Assembly (NCBI GenBank): GCA_003164755.1
Contig: PLUB01000022.1
Location: 1 to 37,824 of the forward strand
Direction: 5' to 3'
Source of the DNA: Methanosarcina sp.
GTDB lineage: Archaea; Halobacteriota; Methanosarcinia; Methanosarcinales; Methanosarcinaceae
DNA length: 37,824 nucleotides
In this document: in pieces, positions 18,067 to 26,780 of the stretch
Position numbering within the stretch: the first letter of the stretch is position 1
How the letters are laid out: the number at the start of each line of letters is the position of its first letter
Made by a program: the position numbers and the translations under genes
Notes under the pieces: generated by a model
Databases searched by the model: none
Seen by the model: the letters and a program-made list of their open reading frames with translations, nothing else
What the model was told of the DNA's origin: nothing

Positions 18067-19105
18067 TTAGATCAATAAATCCTCAATTCCTGTCTCTCTA
18101 ACAATATAGATCGCTTTATCCTTTTTTCTTCCGGAGTCAGCTGCCGTCCCAATTCGGGGTACTCCAATGCTCGATAACAGGGATGATACTGGAACATCAG
18201 GTTGAACCGGATATGTGGGATATTTTTTGCGACCCATTCTGCGATCTGTCTTGTACAACATTTAAGGTGCCCAGGGAGGACTATATGGCGAATGAGGAGT
18301 TCTGCGGTTTCATAAGCGAATTCGAAGTTGGTCTGCACGACTTCCAGGTACCGTTTTATTTGTGAATATTTCTGGGCGCATACGTTGTCTCCATATTTGA
18401 AATCTCCGAGGTAGATGTCCACAACTCCTTCGAGAATTTCTGCAATGTCAGGAGAATGACACATATTTGAGTTCCAGATAACAGGCGTGTTTACAACGAT
18501 TTCCCTGATTATTTTCAGGACAATATGTGCGTGTGGAGTAGGAGTTACAAAGTTTACATTCCTTGCTCCGTGCATTCTCCTGAGGTAAATTAGCTTTGCA
18601 AGTTTCCTGGGTTCTATTTGAGTTCCTGCTTTAGGACAGGTAGAGATATCCCAGTTCTGGCAGTAGACACAAGCAAAAGTACAGCCCGTAAAAAAAATCG
18701 TGTGAGAAGGTATAAGTTCTGGCTCTTCTCCCATATGTAGGAACTCGGAAGCAAATTAGAAATATCTATCAGTCTGCATAATCCATTTTCACCTGCCTTT
18801 CTATTAACTCCACATCTCCAGCCGCAGCAGTGGCAGTTCTCCATAATCCTGTCCACGATTGCACCTTTAAGGTCGAGAAGAGATGGGTTAGCTTTCGGGT
18901 GTTTCAGGAAAATCTCAGTCAGCAGCAGCAATCTATCTGAGGCATTTTTGTGGACAAGGGCATTAATAGCTTCAAGCTTGAGATTCTCACGAAGCTTTCG
19001 GTATCCTTCGATGCCTTTCTTATGGATTTCCTTGAGTTCTTCAAGCTGCATACTAGGATCGAACTGAACCGGAACCTTTTCTGTTATTTTAAAGATAGCA
19101 GGCAT
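18067..19105 (-). pseudogene. Radical SAM protein (pyruvate formate-lyase activase-like) with two frameshifts
   Basis: From ATG at 19105 the minus strand encodes about 125 residues ending NCHCCGWRCGVNRKAGENGL, CRLIDISNLLPSS; one base is missing near 18737 and the next frame continues HMGEEPELIPSHTIFFTG then CTFACVYCQNWDIS, the CxxxCxxC motif that binds the radical SAM 4Fe-4S cluster. Downstream are FVTPTPHAHIVLKIIREIV, VYLGDFKYG-like IYLGDFKYG, and RHIVLPGHLKCC. A second slip in an A run near 18130 leads to KAIYIVRETGIEDLLI ending at 18067. The rebuilt protein of about 345 residues is complete and fits the archaeal PflA/AmmeMemoRadiSam-like group with an extra N-terminal Cys cluster. No internal nonsense codons, so decay is recent or the indels are sequence errors. 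Confidence 0.8.
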
Positions 19106-19437
19106 TTTATTTTTCTGTTCCTATCTAGAATTACAATTAATGTTTGTTCCATCTATTATGTCTTACAATAAGATTTATATCTATAATGAGTATACACACG
19201 ATGTTGTTCTTCACGAATTAACGATGATTTATCCTTATCATAAACCTTCTCTTTTTCCAAATACAATATTTGTGTTATTTTGAATATATTGATAGAGACT
19301 ATATAGGGTTTTATTTGAAAACTTCATTGAAATGTAACGTAAAAAACCTAATAAATATGAAAATTTCCGGGAGTGATAAAAAAGAGACCCTAGCTGACTG
19401 AAGCTAAGCATATTGAACTTTAGGCCAGAGCCTGAAC
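19106..19437. other. Intergenic, no gene seen
   Basis: Upstream of the radical SAM relic. A TATA-like stretch (complement of 19163-19176) could be its old promoter. Nothing else is supported. Confidence 0.4.
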
Positions 19438-20009
19438 ATGAATTTTACCAATATTATCCTTTTCATTTATTTTATACCACTTTTTAGCATCTTTTGCAAG
19501 TTCTGTCTTGGTGCACTGATTTTTACCCCTTCATATCCGCTGGCTCAAACAAAAAAGGATTCAGGGTGGATTGAGTGTCCTTCTAGTGATTATTTTATTT
19601 GCTTTTATTGTCACAGTCCCAATAGTAGGGGTTGTCGGAGTCATAATCCAGTTTGAGAACCAGATTCCAATATATCAAACTCGGTTGATGGAATTTAGAG
19701 ACATCCTCACACGGTTATATTCCCTCACACGGAGAGCTGTCTGCTAATTCGATTTTACGTGGTATTACATCAACTATGATCCCTCTTATGTCGAGTATTA
19801 TTCATGGACTTTTGAATGCCGGGACAACAGCTGGAGTTATAATTCTTAAGACAGCATTCTTGTAGATAGATGCCGCCAATACTCCTAAAAACATGAATTC
19901 AGAACTTGAAACGCAATGCATATTAACCTTATATCAAATTCTAAATTTTAAAGGCCCAATAAAAGCTATTGTCAACACCACATGGGGAAACTATTTTTTT
20001 AAAATGTAG
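19438..20009 (+). pseudogene. AI-2E-type (UPF0118) membrane transporter relic
   Basis: Shifting frames rebuild the N-terminal half of an AI-2E family transporter: IRWLKQKRIQGGLSVLLVII then LFAFIVTVPIVGVVGVIIQF at 19540-19640, QIPIYQTRLMEFRDILTR, ELSANSILRGITSTM near 19727-19775, and GTTAGVIILKTAFL followed by TAG at 19863-19865 and IDAANTPKNMNSELETQ. The frame then stays open to TAG at 20007. Two or more frameshifts plus the in-frame TAG are present, and the C-terminal membrane half typical of the roughly 350-residue family is absent. The family assignment rests on the WLKxKRIxGGLSVLLV pattern. Confidence 0.6.
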
Positions 20010-20403
20010 GATCGAGTCCTTAGGTCATCGAATAGATCTGACAAATGATTATATTAACCATTTTTGGGAGGCTGGAGCTTTACTGCAAAAATGAAATTTT
20101 TAGATTTTTGTGACTATGTGTATGTAAACTCAATCATTCCATTACATATAGAAATCTGCTAATTTTGACCGATAACATCCCCAGGAAATGCAAAAATAAT
20201 ATTAAAAAAGCACAACAAAATTCAATTAATTTGTTTGCTATTGATTTTTAATTTGAATTTATTTGAGAAAAGAAGTCACACTGTTTTTAAAAATAGCTTA
20301 TGTTGACGTAATTTATTTAGAAATCAACTTTTAATAGTTCATTTAATATAATTAAAGAATAATTATATTTTCAACCTGAAGTAATTATTTTAATGTTGAG
20401 TAT
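20010..20403. other. Intergenic, nothing recognised
   Basis: AT-rich sequence of about 390 bp between two pseudogenes with no supported feature. Confidence 0.45.
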
Positions 20404-20803
20404 ATGCTCACGCAAGCAACAAACAGGCATCAGAATATTATTGCAGCTCATAATTACAGAGGAAAAGTCGCGCCTGTATTCAATGAAATTAAGAATTTAA
20501 CTGTGGATTTCAACGATATCAAGGTGCTGAAAGACGTAAATTTAAGCATTAATTAGGGGAAAATTGTTGGAGTTCTAGGAAAAAGTGGATCAAGAAAAAT
20601 AATCCGAATGTATTTGTTGCGCGGGACGGGATCTTTTGAAAATACTTCAAGTGAAGTTATTTATTATCTGGCTCTTTGCGAATACGGGGAAACCGTATTT
20701 CTGCCTTATCGTAAGTGAATACCTACTGAGTGCTATCGAGGAATGGGAACGCCGCCAAAACATGGTGAAGTTTTTAAAAAATATAAACTTTTTCAGGACT
20801 GAA
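20404..20803 (+). pseudogene. Methyl-CoM reductase component A2 (AtwA)-like ATPase fragment with in-frame TAG
   Basis: One frame from ATG at 20404 to TGA at 20717 reads FNEIKNLTVDFNDIKVLKDV, NLSIN, TAG (20554-20556), GKIVGVLGKSGSRKIIRMYL, LRGTGSFENTSSEVIYYLAL and CEYGETVFLPYRK. The order ABC ATPase N-terminus, P-loop, LLRGT, then a cysteine-bearing insert is that of AtwA, the ATP-dependent activator of methyl-CoM reductase, and is specific to methanogens. The Walker A motif is degraded (GKSGSRKI in place of GxSGSGKT), so even with UAG read as pyrrolysine it could not bind ATP normally. Only about a fifth of the roughly 530-residue family protein remains. A useful marker that the host is a methanogen. 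Confidence 0.65.
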
Positions 20804-21551
20804 TGTTCACGGAAAATGTAGTCGTCGGTAATATTGGCAATATTGTTATCGCTACAGACCTGAAAATGACTTCCAAAGTTTTCAAAACAAAAAAAGAGTT
20901 CTTTCTATCCACTCTTTCGAAAAGCTCAATCTTTATGGGTAATAGTGCAGAGTTCGAGCCCGAATCCAGCAATATAACCAACATATCAACTGATATGATG
21001 CTGCCAACATTAACATAAATATCCCCTCATAATCTGACGGTAACCTGACATCATGTGGCATAGGTTTATTTTGGTATCTCTTACATTATCGTAAAATCCT
21101 AAATAAATCAAAGATCTCAAATGTTTAAAGTACTCAATTTTAGTTTCTTATGAGTTCAAGAATACATAAGCTTTAAGCTGGAAATCATCTAAAAGGATGA
21201 ACTACCTTTTAAACAGTGAACTCGGGAAGAATATTTTTAACGTTTAAACCAATATTTTTCAGAATTTTGAGTTTTTATTATCTTCATATTTCGATATGAG
21301 AATCTTTATTATCTTTATATAAAATGCTTAACACATTCAATCTACCAATTTTGCTCGCAGAGGGCTGTATTGATAAAAGACAAACGAAAAGTTAAGCAGG
21401 ACAAAACACCTGATATTGCATGGGCTGAAGAAGTAAGTTCTATGAGATATTTTGAAGTATCCAGTTAATTGTTCTCCAGGGTTTAATGTACCACTAACTC
21501 ACATCATCCATAAATTTGGATATATACAACCTGCAAGACAATAGGCGGGAG
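20804..21551. other. Spacer with ambiguous frames
   Basis: Open frames overlap on both strands at 20793-21018; neither has a ribosome binding site nor a family I recognise, though the minus frame is hydrophobic. At 21367-21468 a plus frame ends KDKRKVKQDKTPDIAWAEEV SSMRYFEVSS, which looks like a lost C-terminus. No supported gene. The promoter of the phosphoribosyltransferase should lie in 21430-21540. Confidence 0.35.
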
Positions 21552-22283
21552 ATGATTGATTTTATGCAAGAAAAGAATAGCCAACTACGGGATCCCATGT
21601 CCTCTCTGGAAGATAAAAACTCCTTAAGGTGCGAGACTATAAGCTTTAATTATGTGTTAAGGCTTTCCAAAATTCTTTCCCAAAAAATTAGAGGATCGGG
21701 TTATGTTCCGGATATAATTGTCGCCATCGGGAGGGGAGGCTATGTGCCTGGGAGGTTGATTTCAGATTTATTGCTTTTCAATAACCTTATTTCAATGAGG
21801 ATTGAGCATTACGCAAGAGCGTCAGAAATGCGGCCAGAGTCAAATATTCGGTTCCCTATTTCTGTGGATATAACTGGAAAAAAAGTGCTGATTGTTGATG
21901 ATTTGACTGATACAGGTGATACACTCAACCTTGCAGTGAACTATATATGGAGTCTCAAGCCCGCTGAGGTAAGGACTGCAGTGCTCCAGCACAAGAACTG
22001 CTCTACTTATGTGCCTGACTTTTATGCCCAAAAAATTATCAAATGGCGATGGATCATTTATCCCTGGGCTCGGTATGAAGATATTGCTGGATTTATAGAA
22101 AAGATCATCTTGAACAGAACCCTAGATATTCCCCATATTATATCTGAGTTTAAGACCAGATACGATCTAGATATCAAGAAAAAAGAGCTCCTAGAAATCC
22201 TGGATTATCTAACTGAAAAGGGAGAAATCGAATGCATAGATGGGAATATACCTTCATGGAGAGTTTCGAGAGATAAGATTTGA
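21552..22283 (+). CDS. Phosphoribosyltransferase with C-terminal winged-helix-like extension
   Basis: A type I phosphoribosyltransferase domain occupies about residues 30-175. The PRPP-binding loop is VLIVDDLTDTGDTL, preceded by DIIVAIGRGGYVPGRLISDL and followed by AVLQHKNCSTYVPDFYAQ, as in hypoxanthine/xanthine-guanine type enzymes. It should transfer ribose-phosphate from PRPP to a purine base or, as in some archaeal relatives, act in another salvage reaction; the substrate is uncertain. Residues from about 190 to the end (IISEFKTRYDLDIKKKELLE; LTEKGEIECIDG) resemble a small helix-turn-helix/wing module, suggesting regulation or nucleic-acid contact. The start is uncertain: TTG at 21516, ATG at 21552 or ATG at 21564; GGCGGGAG lies just before 21552 and 12 bases before 21564, so 21564 has a workable spacing too. 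Confidence 0.82.
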   Translation: MIDFMQEKNSQLRDPMSSLEDKNSLRCETISFNYVLRLSKILSQKIRGSGYVPDIIVAIGRGGYVPGRLISDLLLFNNLISMRIEHYARASEMRPESNIRFPISVDITGKKVLIVDDLTDTGDTLNLAVNYIWSLKPAEVRTAVLQHKNCSTYVPDFYAQKIIKWRWIIYPWARYEDIAGFIEKIILNRTLDIPHIISEFKTRYDLDIKKKELLEILDYLTEKGEIECIDGNIPSWRVSRDKI

Positions 22284-22824
22284 GGGCCTTGCCATGCGTT
22301 GTTGAAAATAGCATACCAAGCACTCGCCTCATATTTTTCAAAGAATTGAGATGGTTTTCCAGAAACTATTATAAATACCTATACTGTTTACAGCTTTTGT
22401 TTATTATTATGTGAAAATTAAATAATATTTCTTCATTAAAATAATAGACATATATTTATTCTGTGACTTCGCAAGACAGCAAGTAAAATTTATCCATTAT
22501 ACCTCTCTAATTTTTGAATTTCTGTTTGACCGGATATAATTGGTTCAGTCTGGTTACGGTTTCTGATAACAAAACCATAGGATTGATTTCACTTTTATAT
22601 CAATGTAGGACTATATCTCTAACTATTTTCTCAGGCACGTGAATTAAGGTGTAGGTATGTAACCTTATACTTGTAAATATAACCAAAGGATAGGCCACTT
22701 ATAGGCTCAAGATAAGGTTCTCATTCAATGGTAATGGAAGTAGCTAGTTCTAAAAAATAGATTATAAAACCACTAAAGTGGTTCCCATGGACTTTGTGAG
22801 CTATTGGGCTTTAGACGGCATATA
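22284..22824. other. Intergenic, nothing recognised
   Basis: About 540 bp of AT-rich sequence after the phosphoribosyltransferase gene. No supported gene, repeat or structure. Confidence 0.5.
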
Positions 22825-23337
22825 TTATAGATTATTTTGGTGACCGTGAGTGAAATTGTGATAAAGATTATTACATAGAAAATGATGGTTTCCATGGATT
22901 TGTTGGCCGTGGTGATTTATTGGATGATTTTTCGCTAATGATAGATTTATTATGCGAATTAATCGACTTAATTCGGTATTATTTGTCATTTTTAATGAAT
23001 ATGTCGAATTAATTTCGGCTTTTATTTCTCCGATTATTCTTAGAACTCTATTCCAAATCTCAACTCCTCTAGGGTCAGAATATCGATCAGGATATTTGAC
23101 GACATCAGCTTCCGTTTTTATTCGATTTCCTGCGCCTAAAACAATTTCGGAAGCTTCACTCATTAATTTTGGAGTTAATTTAATACTCTCTTCCGCCTCT
23201 TCTTCATCACACTCAATGAGTATAGCATCATGAACAGGAGCAAGAATCTAAATGCCATGTTCAATTAAAAGAATACAAGCGACTAGAATAATTTCTGCAC
23301 CTGTAGCTTGTGACGGGAAATTATTAATTGTTCTCAT
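22825..23337 (-). pseudogene. Family A DNA polymerase, C-terminal fragment with in-frame TAG
   Basis: Read on the minus strand from 23337 the frame gives MRTINNFPSQATGAEIILVA then CILLIEHGI, TAG (23248-23250), ILAPVHDAILIECDEEEAEE, and MSEASEIVLGAGNRIKTEAD followed by VVKYPDRYSDPRGVEIWNRV. The NFPxQAxGAE helix, the VHDA motif C (HDE-type catalytic site) and the KYPDRYxDPRG C-terminus match family A (PolI-type) polymerases of mobile genetic elements. Archaeal chromosomes normally lack PolA, so this is a trace of an integrated element. Homology ends near 23015; the tail to 22825 is unrelated. A TAA directly upstream of 23337 and the missing palm/fingers show it is a fragment. Confidence 0.75.
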
Positions 23338-23553
23338 CTCTTATTTATCCAGGTTCAGTCTCTGAGCTCCATGTGGATAATATTAACCAAAGCCTTAAAG
23401 CTCTGGCAATTACCTTAGAACAATTCAATTTCAATAGCTCAAATGGCAAAGAAAATAAAGGAATGTTATCTCTTTTGTAATATGTTAATTTCTTTGAGAA
23501 CTATTGAGAAAAAAATGTAAACAAATAAGAGTGGTTTTGTAACTATTGGTTTT
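23338..23553. promoter_or_regulatory. Promoter region of pyrC, probably leaderless
   Basis: TTTAAGTATATTTTT at 23551-23565 is a TATA box centred about 24 bp before the pyrC ATG at 23582, and there is no Shine-Dalgarno. Transcription would therefore start at or within a few bases of the start codon. Confidence 0.5.
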
Positions 23554-23581
23554 AAGTATATTTTTAGACATGTATATGTAA

Positions 23582-24967
23582 ATGCCAGATATTCTTATAA
23601 AAAATACCAGGATTTATTATAATAATTCTCTTCAGCCTGCAGAAATCATTATTAAAGGAAGCAAAATTATAAAAATTGGAAAAGACCTCAGAGTATCGAG
23701 TTATGATATGATCATAGATGCGGATGGTGCTCTTACTCTGCCTGCAGGAATTGATGCGCATGTTCATTTCAGAGAACCCGGCATGACAAAAAAGGAAAAC
23801 TGGTATACAGGTTCTTGTGCTGCAGCTGCTGGAGGAATTACTACTGTCATAGACCAGCCCAATACTCTTCCCCCCACAACGGACAGAAGATCTTTTGAAC
23901 AAAAACTCAAACTTGCCAGAGAAAAGTCCATTATTGATTTTGGAATCAATGGTGGGGTAACGGGGAATATAAATAATTTAGAAAAGCTTTGGAAATCAGG
24001 AGTTACTGCTTTTGGGGAAATTTTCATGGCTGAGTCTACAGGTGGGTTAAATATCAATGAAAAGATATTCACTGAAGCCCTCTCAGAAATTAAAAGACTT
24101 GGAGCCCTTGCTAGCATCCATGCTGAAGACGAAGAGATATTTCTCGAGCTGGAAAAGCTTTTAAAAGGGGATATTTCTTATGACTATCATTCAAAAGTAC
24201 GCCCCAACGAATGCGAAGCAGTTGCTGTTCAAAAAGCCCTTGAGATTACTTCCAAACTAAAAGTTAAGGCACATTTTTGCCATATAAGCACCCTTGAAGC
24301 TATAGGTATTATCAGAAAAGAAAAATATCTTGCAAGAAGGGAGAATAAAATACCTCTTTCTACTTGTGAAGTTACTCCTCACCACCTTTTTCTTTCTAAA
24401 AGAAATTGTGAGAAACTCAGATCTTTTGGCAAAATGAATCCACCTCTTCGGGAGAGCCACAGTATCAAAGCTCTGGTAAACGGGATAAATGATGGAACTA
24501 TTGATATGGTAGCTTCAGATCACGCTCCACATCTGGAATCCGAAAAGGATACTGATATAAAGTTTGCTCCCTCCGGTGTGCCTGGAGTTGAAACTCTTAT
24601 GCCTCTCATGCTTGCCGCAGTCAGGAAAAATATCTTTCCCCTTGAACAAATGATAATGGTTACAAGCGGGAATCCGGCAAAGTATTTCGGGCTTGATCGT
24701 CATGCCAAAGGCAGGCTTGAAGTAGGTTTTGATGCGGATCTTATAATTGTGGATCCTCGCGCTCTTCAACCTATTAAAGCTGAGATGCTACATAGTAAAG
24801 CTGGTTGGACCCCTTTTGAAGGCATGAATGCAATCTTCCCTAAGTATACTTTATCCAGAGGTGAGGTAATATGGATTGAGGAATCCATTAATGTAAGGCC
24901 TGGGAGGGGCAATTTCCTGGAGGGCGAGGGAAAAAAATCAGACGAAGACTTCGAAAAAACTGAGTAA
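23582..24967 (+). CDS. pyrC: Dihydroorotase
   Basis: The 461-residue enzyme makes dihydroorotate from carbamoyl aspartate, step three of pyrimidine synthesis, in the cytoplasm. It is an amidohydrolase barrel: metal-binding DAHVHFREPG (H60, H62) near the N-terminus, H180 (SIHAEDEE), H231/H234 (KAHFCHIST), the substrate loop NPPLRESHS (about 286-294), and catalytic D313 in SDHAPH. The C-terminal barrel-capping strand region is complete (GRLEVGFDADLIIVDP). At the bridging-ligand position of class I enzymes, usually a carboxylated lysine, the segment reads VTAFGEIFMAES with Glu146 and no lysine. The last 20 residues are charged and may be disordered. Start at 23582 lacks a Shine-Dalgarno and fits leaderless translation. 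No other pyr genes are adjacent. Confidence 0.95.
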   Translation: MPDILIKNTRIYYNNSLQPAEIIIKGSKIIKIGKDLRVSSYDMIIDADGALTLPAGIDAHVHFREPGMTKKENWYTGSCAAAAGGITTVIDQPNTLPPTTDRRSFEQKLKLAREKSIIDFGINGGVTGNINNLEKLWKSGVTAFGEIFMAESTGGLNINEKIFTEALSEIKRLGALASIHAEDEEIFLELEKLLKGDISYDYHSKVRPNECEAVAVQKALEITSKLKVKAHFCHISTLEAIGIIRKEKYLARRENKIPLSTCEVTPHHLFLSKRNCEKLRSFGKMNPPLRESHSIKALVNGINDGTIDMVASDHAPHLESEKDTDIKFAPSGVPGVETLMPLMLAAVRKNIFPLEQMIMVTSGNPAKYFGLDRHAKGRLEVGFDADLIIVDPRALQPIKAEMLHSKAGWTPFEGMNAIFPKYTLSRGEVIWIEESINVRPGRGNFLEGEGKKSDEDFEKTE

Positions 24968-25090
24968 AGTACGGTCTTGATGACAAATGATTATTCTTTA
25001 ACAAAAAAGGAAATTGTATCTTAATAAAAAGTTTAATTTAATTATTAAAGAGAATACATAAGTATGTTCCAGGGGAGTAGTTTTTACTAA

Positions 25091-25639
25091 TCAATAAAAA
25101 TCAATTGAGTCTAGCTGGGATTCCAAAAGTTCTTGATGCTTTTTTTCCAGAAACTTATAAACTACACCGTGGGTAGCCCCATCAAGTAACATCTTTATGG
25201 CTGTTCTTATTATAGTATTTTGTTCAGGGTAGCCAAGAATTGACACCGTCTTCCCGTATACTGAGATCTTGACGTTTATTAGAGTTTCTGCAAGCTCCCT
25301 GGTTCTCCCATTCCTTCCTATAACCCGGCCCTTTATGCGTTGGAGTTCTTTTGGAGTAGTAGCAACATCTGAAAGGTCCATGATCTCAAGCATAAGCATT
25401 TCATCTTCCAAAAGTTCAAGAGCTTTTCCAGGACTAAAACCTCTTCCGATCGCTTTGATAGTTTCTAGAATTCTGAATTCTTTCAACGAATCTCCTTCAC
25501 ATGTGACATCTATTTTTCCACTGTCACTGTCAATGTCCAATTGACATACAGTTTTGTCCTCGATAAATTTTTTAGTTTCTCCTTTCGGGCCTATAATTAC
25601 TCCAACTCTTTCGTGGGGTATTTTGACATACTGAGTCAT
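25091..25639 (-). CDS. Two-KH-domain RNA-binding protein (archaeal Dim2/Pno1-like)
   Basis: From ATG at 25639 this is a 182-residue protein with two KH domains: the first has VGVIIGPKGETKKFIED (GPKG loop, about residues 10-27), the second RVIGRNGRTRELAETL (GRNG loop, about 107-122), then VSILGYPEQNTIIRTAIKML. This is the archaeal homologue of Dim2/Pno1, which in eukaryotes acts with RIO kinases and Nob1 in small-subunit rRNA maturation; the same role here is inferred. A longer frame to 25750 overlaps RIO1 and lacks family similarity, so 25639 is chosen; GGCGGA sits eight bases upstream. It begins one base after the RIO1 stop, last in the aIF1A-RIO1-KH operon. Confidence 0.92.
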   Translation of the reverse strand: MTQYVKIPHERVGVIIGPKGETKKFIEDKTVCQLDIDSDSGKIDVTCEGDSLKEFRILETIKAIGRGFSPGKALELLEDEMLMLEIMDLSDVATTPKELQRIKGRVIGRNGRTRELAETLINVKISVYGKTVSILGYPEQNTIIRTAIKMLLDGATHGVVYKFLEKKHQELLESQLDSIDFY

Positions 25640-25640
25640 G

Positions 25641-26417
25641 TTATTCCGCCTGTATTTTTTCAAATAGTTCTTCAGGTTTGTCTTTGATCCCATAGCGTCT
25701 GAAGAACCGAAGTATATTTTGTATGTCCCTGTAAAGAAACTCTCGAGCATTAGGATGTCCCAGGGTCACAGATTGCCCCATATCAATGAATATAGGAGCC
25801 AAATTATTTGGGTCAATTAAAATGTTGTATTCGCTAAGATCTGCATGTACAAGGTTTGCTTCTTTATAGAGGAGACGCATATATTCGACTATTGTGTCAA
25901 AAACAAGTTTTTGTTCACCGTTTTCAAGAAGTGTGTTCTTCAGGGAGGAATATGGTCTCTCTTTTTTCCCCATAAATTCCATGATAAGAATGTTTTTCTC
26001 GGCAAATATTGGCTCTGGTACCCTTACTCCTGCGCTTTTTGCACGTTTAAGGTTCTGGAACTCCTTGCGTGTCCATGCAAAAATTAGATCTCTCTTGTTA
26101 TTTCGGATGTTTGTGAAGCGAGGGTCTTTCAGAATATAGGCATCCATAGCCCTGAAAGTGCTGCTGGTAATTCTATATATTTTTACTGCCAGTTCTTTTT
26201 CCTGACCCTCTGCATAGAATACATTTGCTTCTTTTCCAGTACTAATGGATCCACCCATTGCCCTTATTATGCCCTTATTGGAAATGGTATAAAGGAGCTT
26301 AAGGGTAGATACGTCAAATACATTTTCTTCCACTTTCAGCCGCTCGGAGTCTTTCTCCTTGCTGCGTAATCTGTCCCTAGAGCTGTCGATTCTCCTGATT
26401 TTTTCTTCCTGGTCCAT
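25641..26417 (-). CDS. rio1: RIO1-type serine protein kinase
   Basis: This 258-residue atypical kinase shows all RIO1 landmarks: the nucleotide loop GGSISTGKEANVFYA (about residues 55-69), the ATP-contacting K79 (ELAVKIYRI), the catalytic loop HADLSEYNIL (191-200, with D193 and N198) and the metal-binding IDMGQ (D212). It acts on pre-40S-like ribosomal particles in eukaryotes, and in archaea probably on 30S maturation. The length matches the family. ATG at 26417 follows AAAGGAT, which overlaps the end of the aIF1A gene, seven bases away. Position between translation initiation factor aIF1A and a Dim2-like KH protein is conserved in many archaea and supports a ribosome-biogenesis operon. Confidence 0.95.
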   Translation of the reverse strand: MDQEEKIRRIDSSRDRLRSKEKDSERLKVEENVFDVSTLKLLYTISNKGIIRAMGGSISTGKEANVFYAEGQEKELAVKIYRITSSTFRAMDAYILKDPRFTNIRNNKRDLIFAWTRKEFQNLKRAKSAGVRVPEPIFAEKNILIMEFMGKKERPYSSLKNTLLENGEQKLVFDTIVEYMRLLYKEANLVHADLSEYNILIDPNNLAPIFIDMGQSVTLGHPNAREFLYRDIQNILRFFRRYGIKDKPEELFEKIQAE

Positions 26418-26424
26418 TCTGATG

Positions 26425-26712
26425 TTATCCTTTCATGTACCCTTTTCTCTCAAGCCATTCTACCTGTGGCCTTGTGTACTTCCAGATCACGTCTGCCTTT
26501 TCATTCTGAAATTCCCAAGGTACAATGATGACAACATCTCCTTCCCTTATCCATGTTTTCTTTTTCATTGAACCAGGGATTCTCCCCATACGAACGACCC
26601 CATCCATACAACGAAGTCTCAATCTATTTGCGCCAAGAAGACTTTCTACTGTCGCTAAAATTTCATTATTATCTCTGCGCGGTGTGCGTACTCTTGCAAC
26701 TGTTTCTTCCAT
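26425..26712 (-). CDS. eif1A: Translation initiation factor aIF1A
   Basis: The 95-residue protein is a complete aIF1A: an OB fold of the S1 type with the motif [20 protein letters not shown] then [20 protein letters not shown] and [20 protein letters not shown], ending [18 protein letters not shown]. It binds the A site of the 30S subunit and promotes subunit joining and start-codon selection with aIF1 and aIF2. It is the first gene of the operon with RIO1 and the KH protein. Upstream, ACTTAAATAAACC (complement of 26736-26748) is a TATA-like box about 30 bp before the ATG and there is no Shine-Dalgarno, so a leaderless or near-leaderless transcript is likely. Confidence 0.96.
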   Translation of the reverse strand: MEETVARVRTPRRDNNEILATVESLLGANRLRLRCMDGVVRMGRIPGSMKKKTWIREGDVVIIVPWEFQNEKADVIWKYTRPQVEWLERKGYMKG

Positions 26713-26780
26713 TTCAGACTTGGTTTTGGATGTAGGTTTATTTAAGTCTGCCAGTGTGATACCTCATTATCTGTAGTTTA
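26713..26780 (-). promoter_or_regulatory. Promoter of the aIF1A-RIO1-KH operon
   Basis: On the minus strand GACTTAAATAAACC (complement of 26735-26748) is a BRE/TATA-like element; transcription would start near 26714-26718, within a few bases of the ATG at 26712. No ribosome binding site lies between. Confidence 0.5.

Noticed and set aside
17820..18101. Open frame of 93 codons on the plus strand
   Set aside because: No ribosome binding site, lysine/tyrosine-biased AT-rich composition, and it overlaps the end of the radical SAM relic.
20404..20717. Possible functional pyrrolysine-containing ABC ATPase
   Set aside because: The frame is open apart from TAG, but the Walker A lysine-loop is degraded (GSRKI) and only a fraction of the protein remains, so decay explains it better.
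20941..20975. tRNA T-arm-like GTTCGAGCCCGAATC
   Set aside because: No acceptor, D or anticodon stem can be folded around it.
20793..21018. Opposed open frames on both strands
   Set aside because: Neither strand has a start signal or recognisable family; I could not choose between them.
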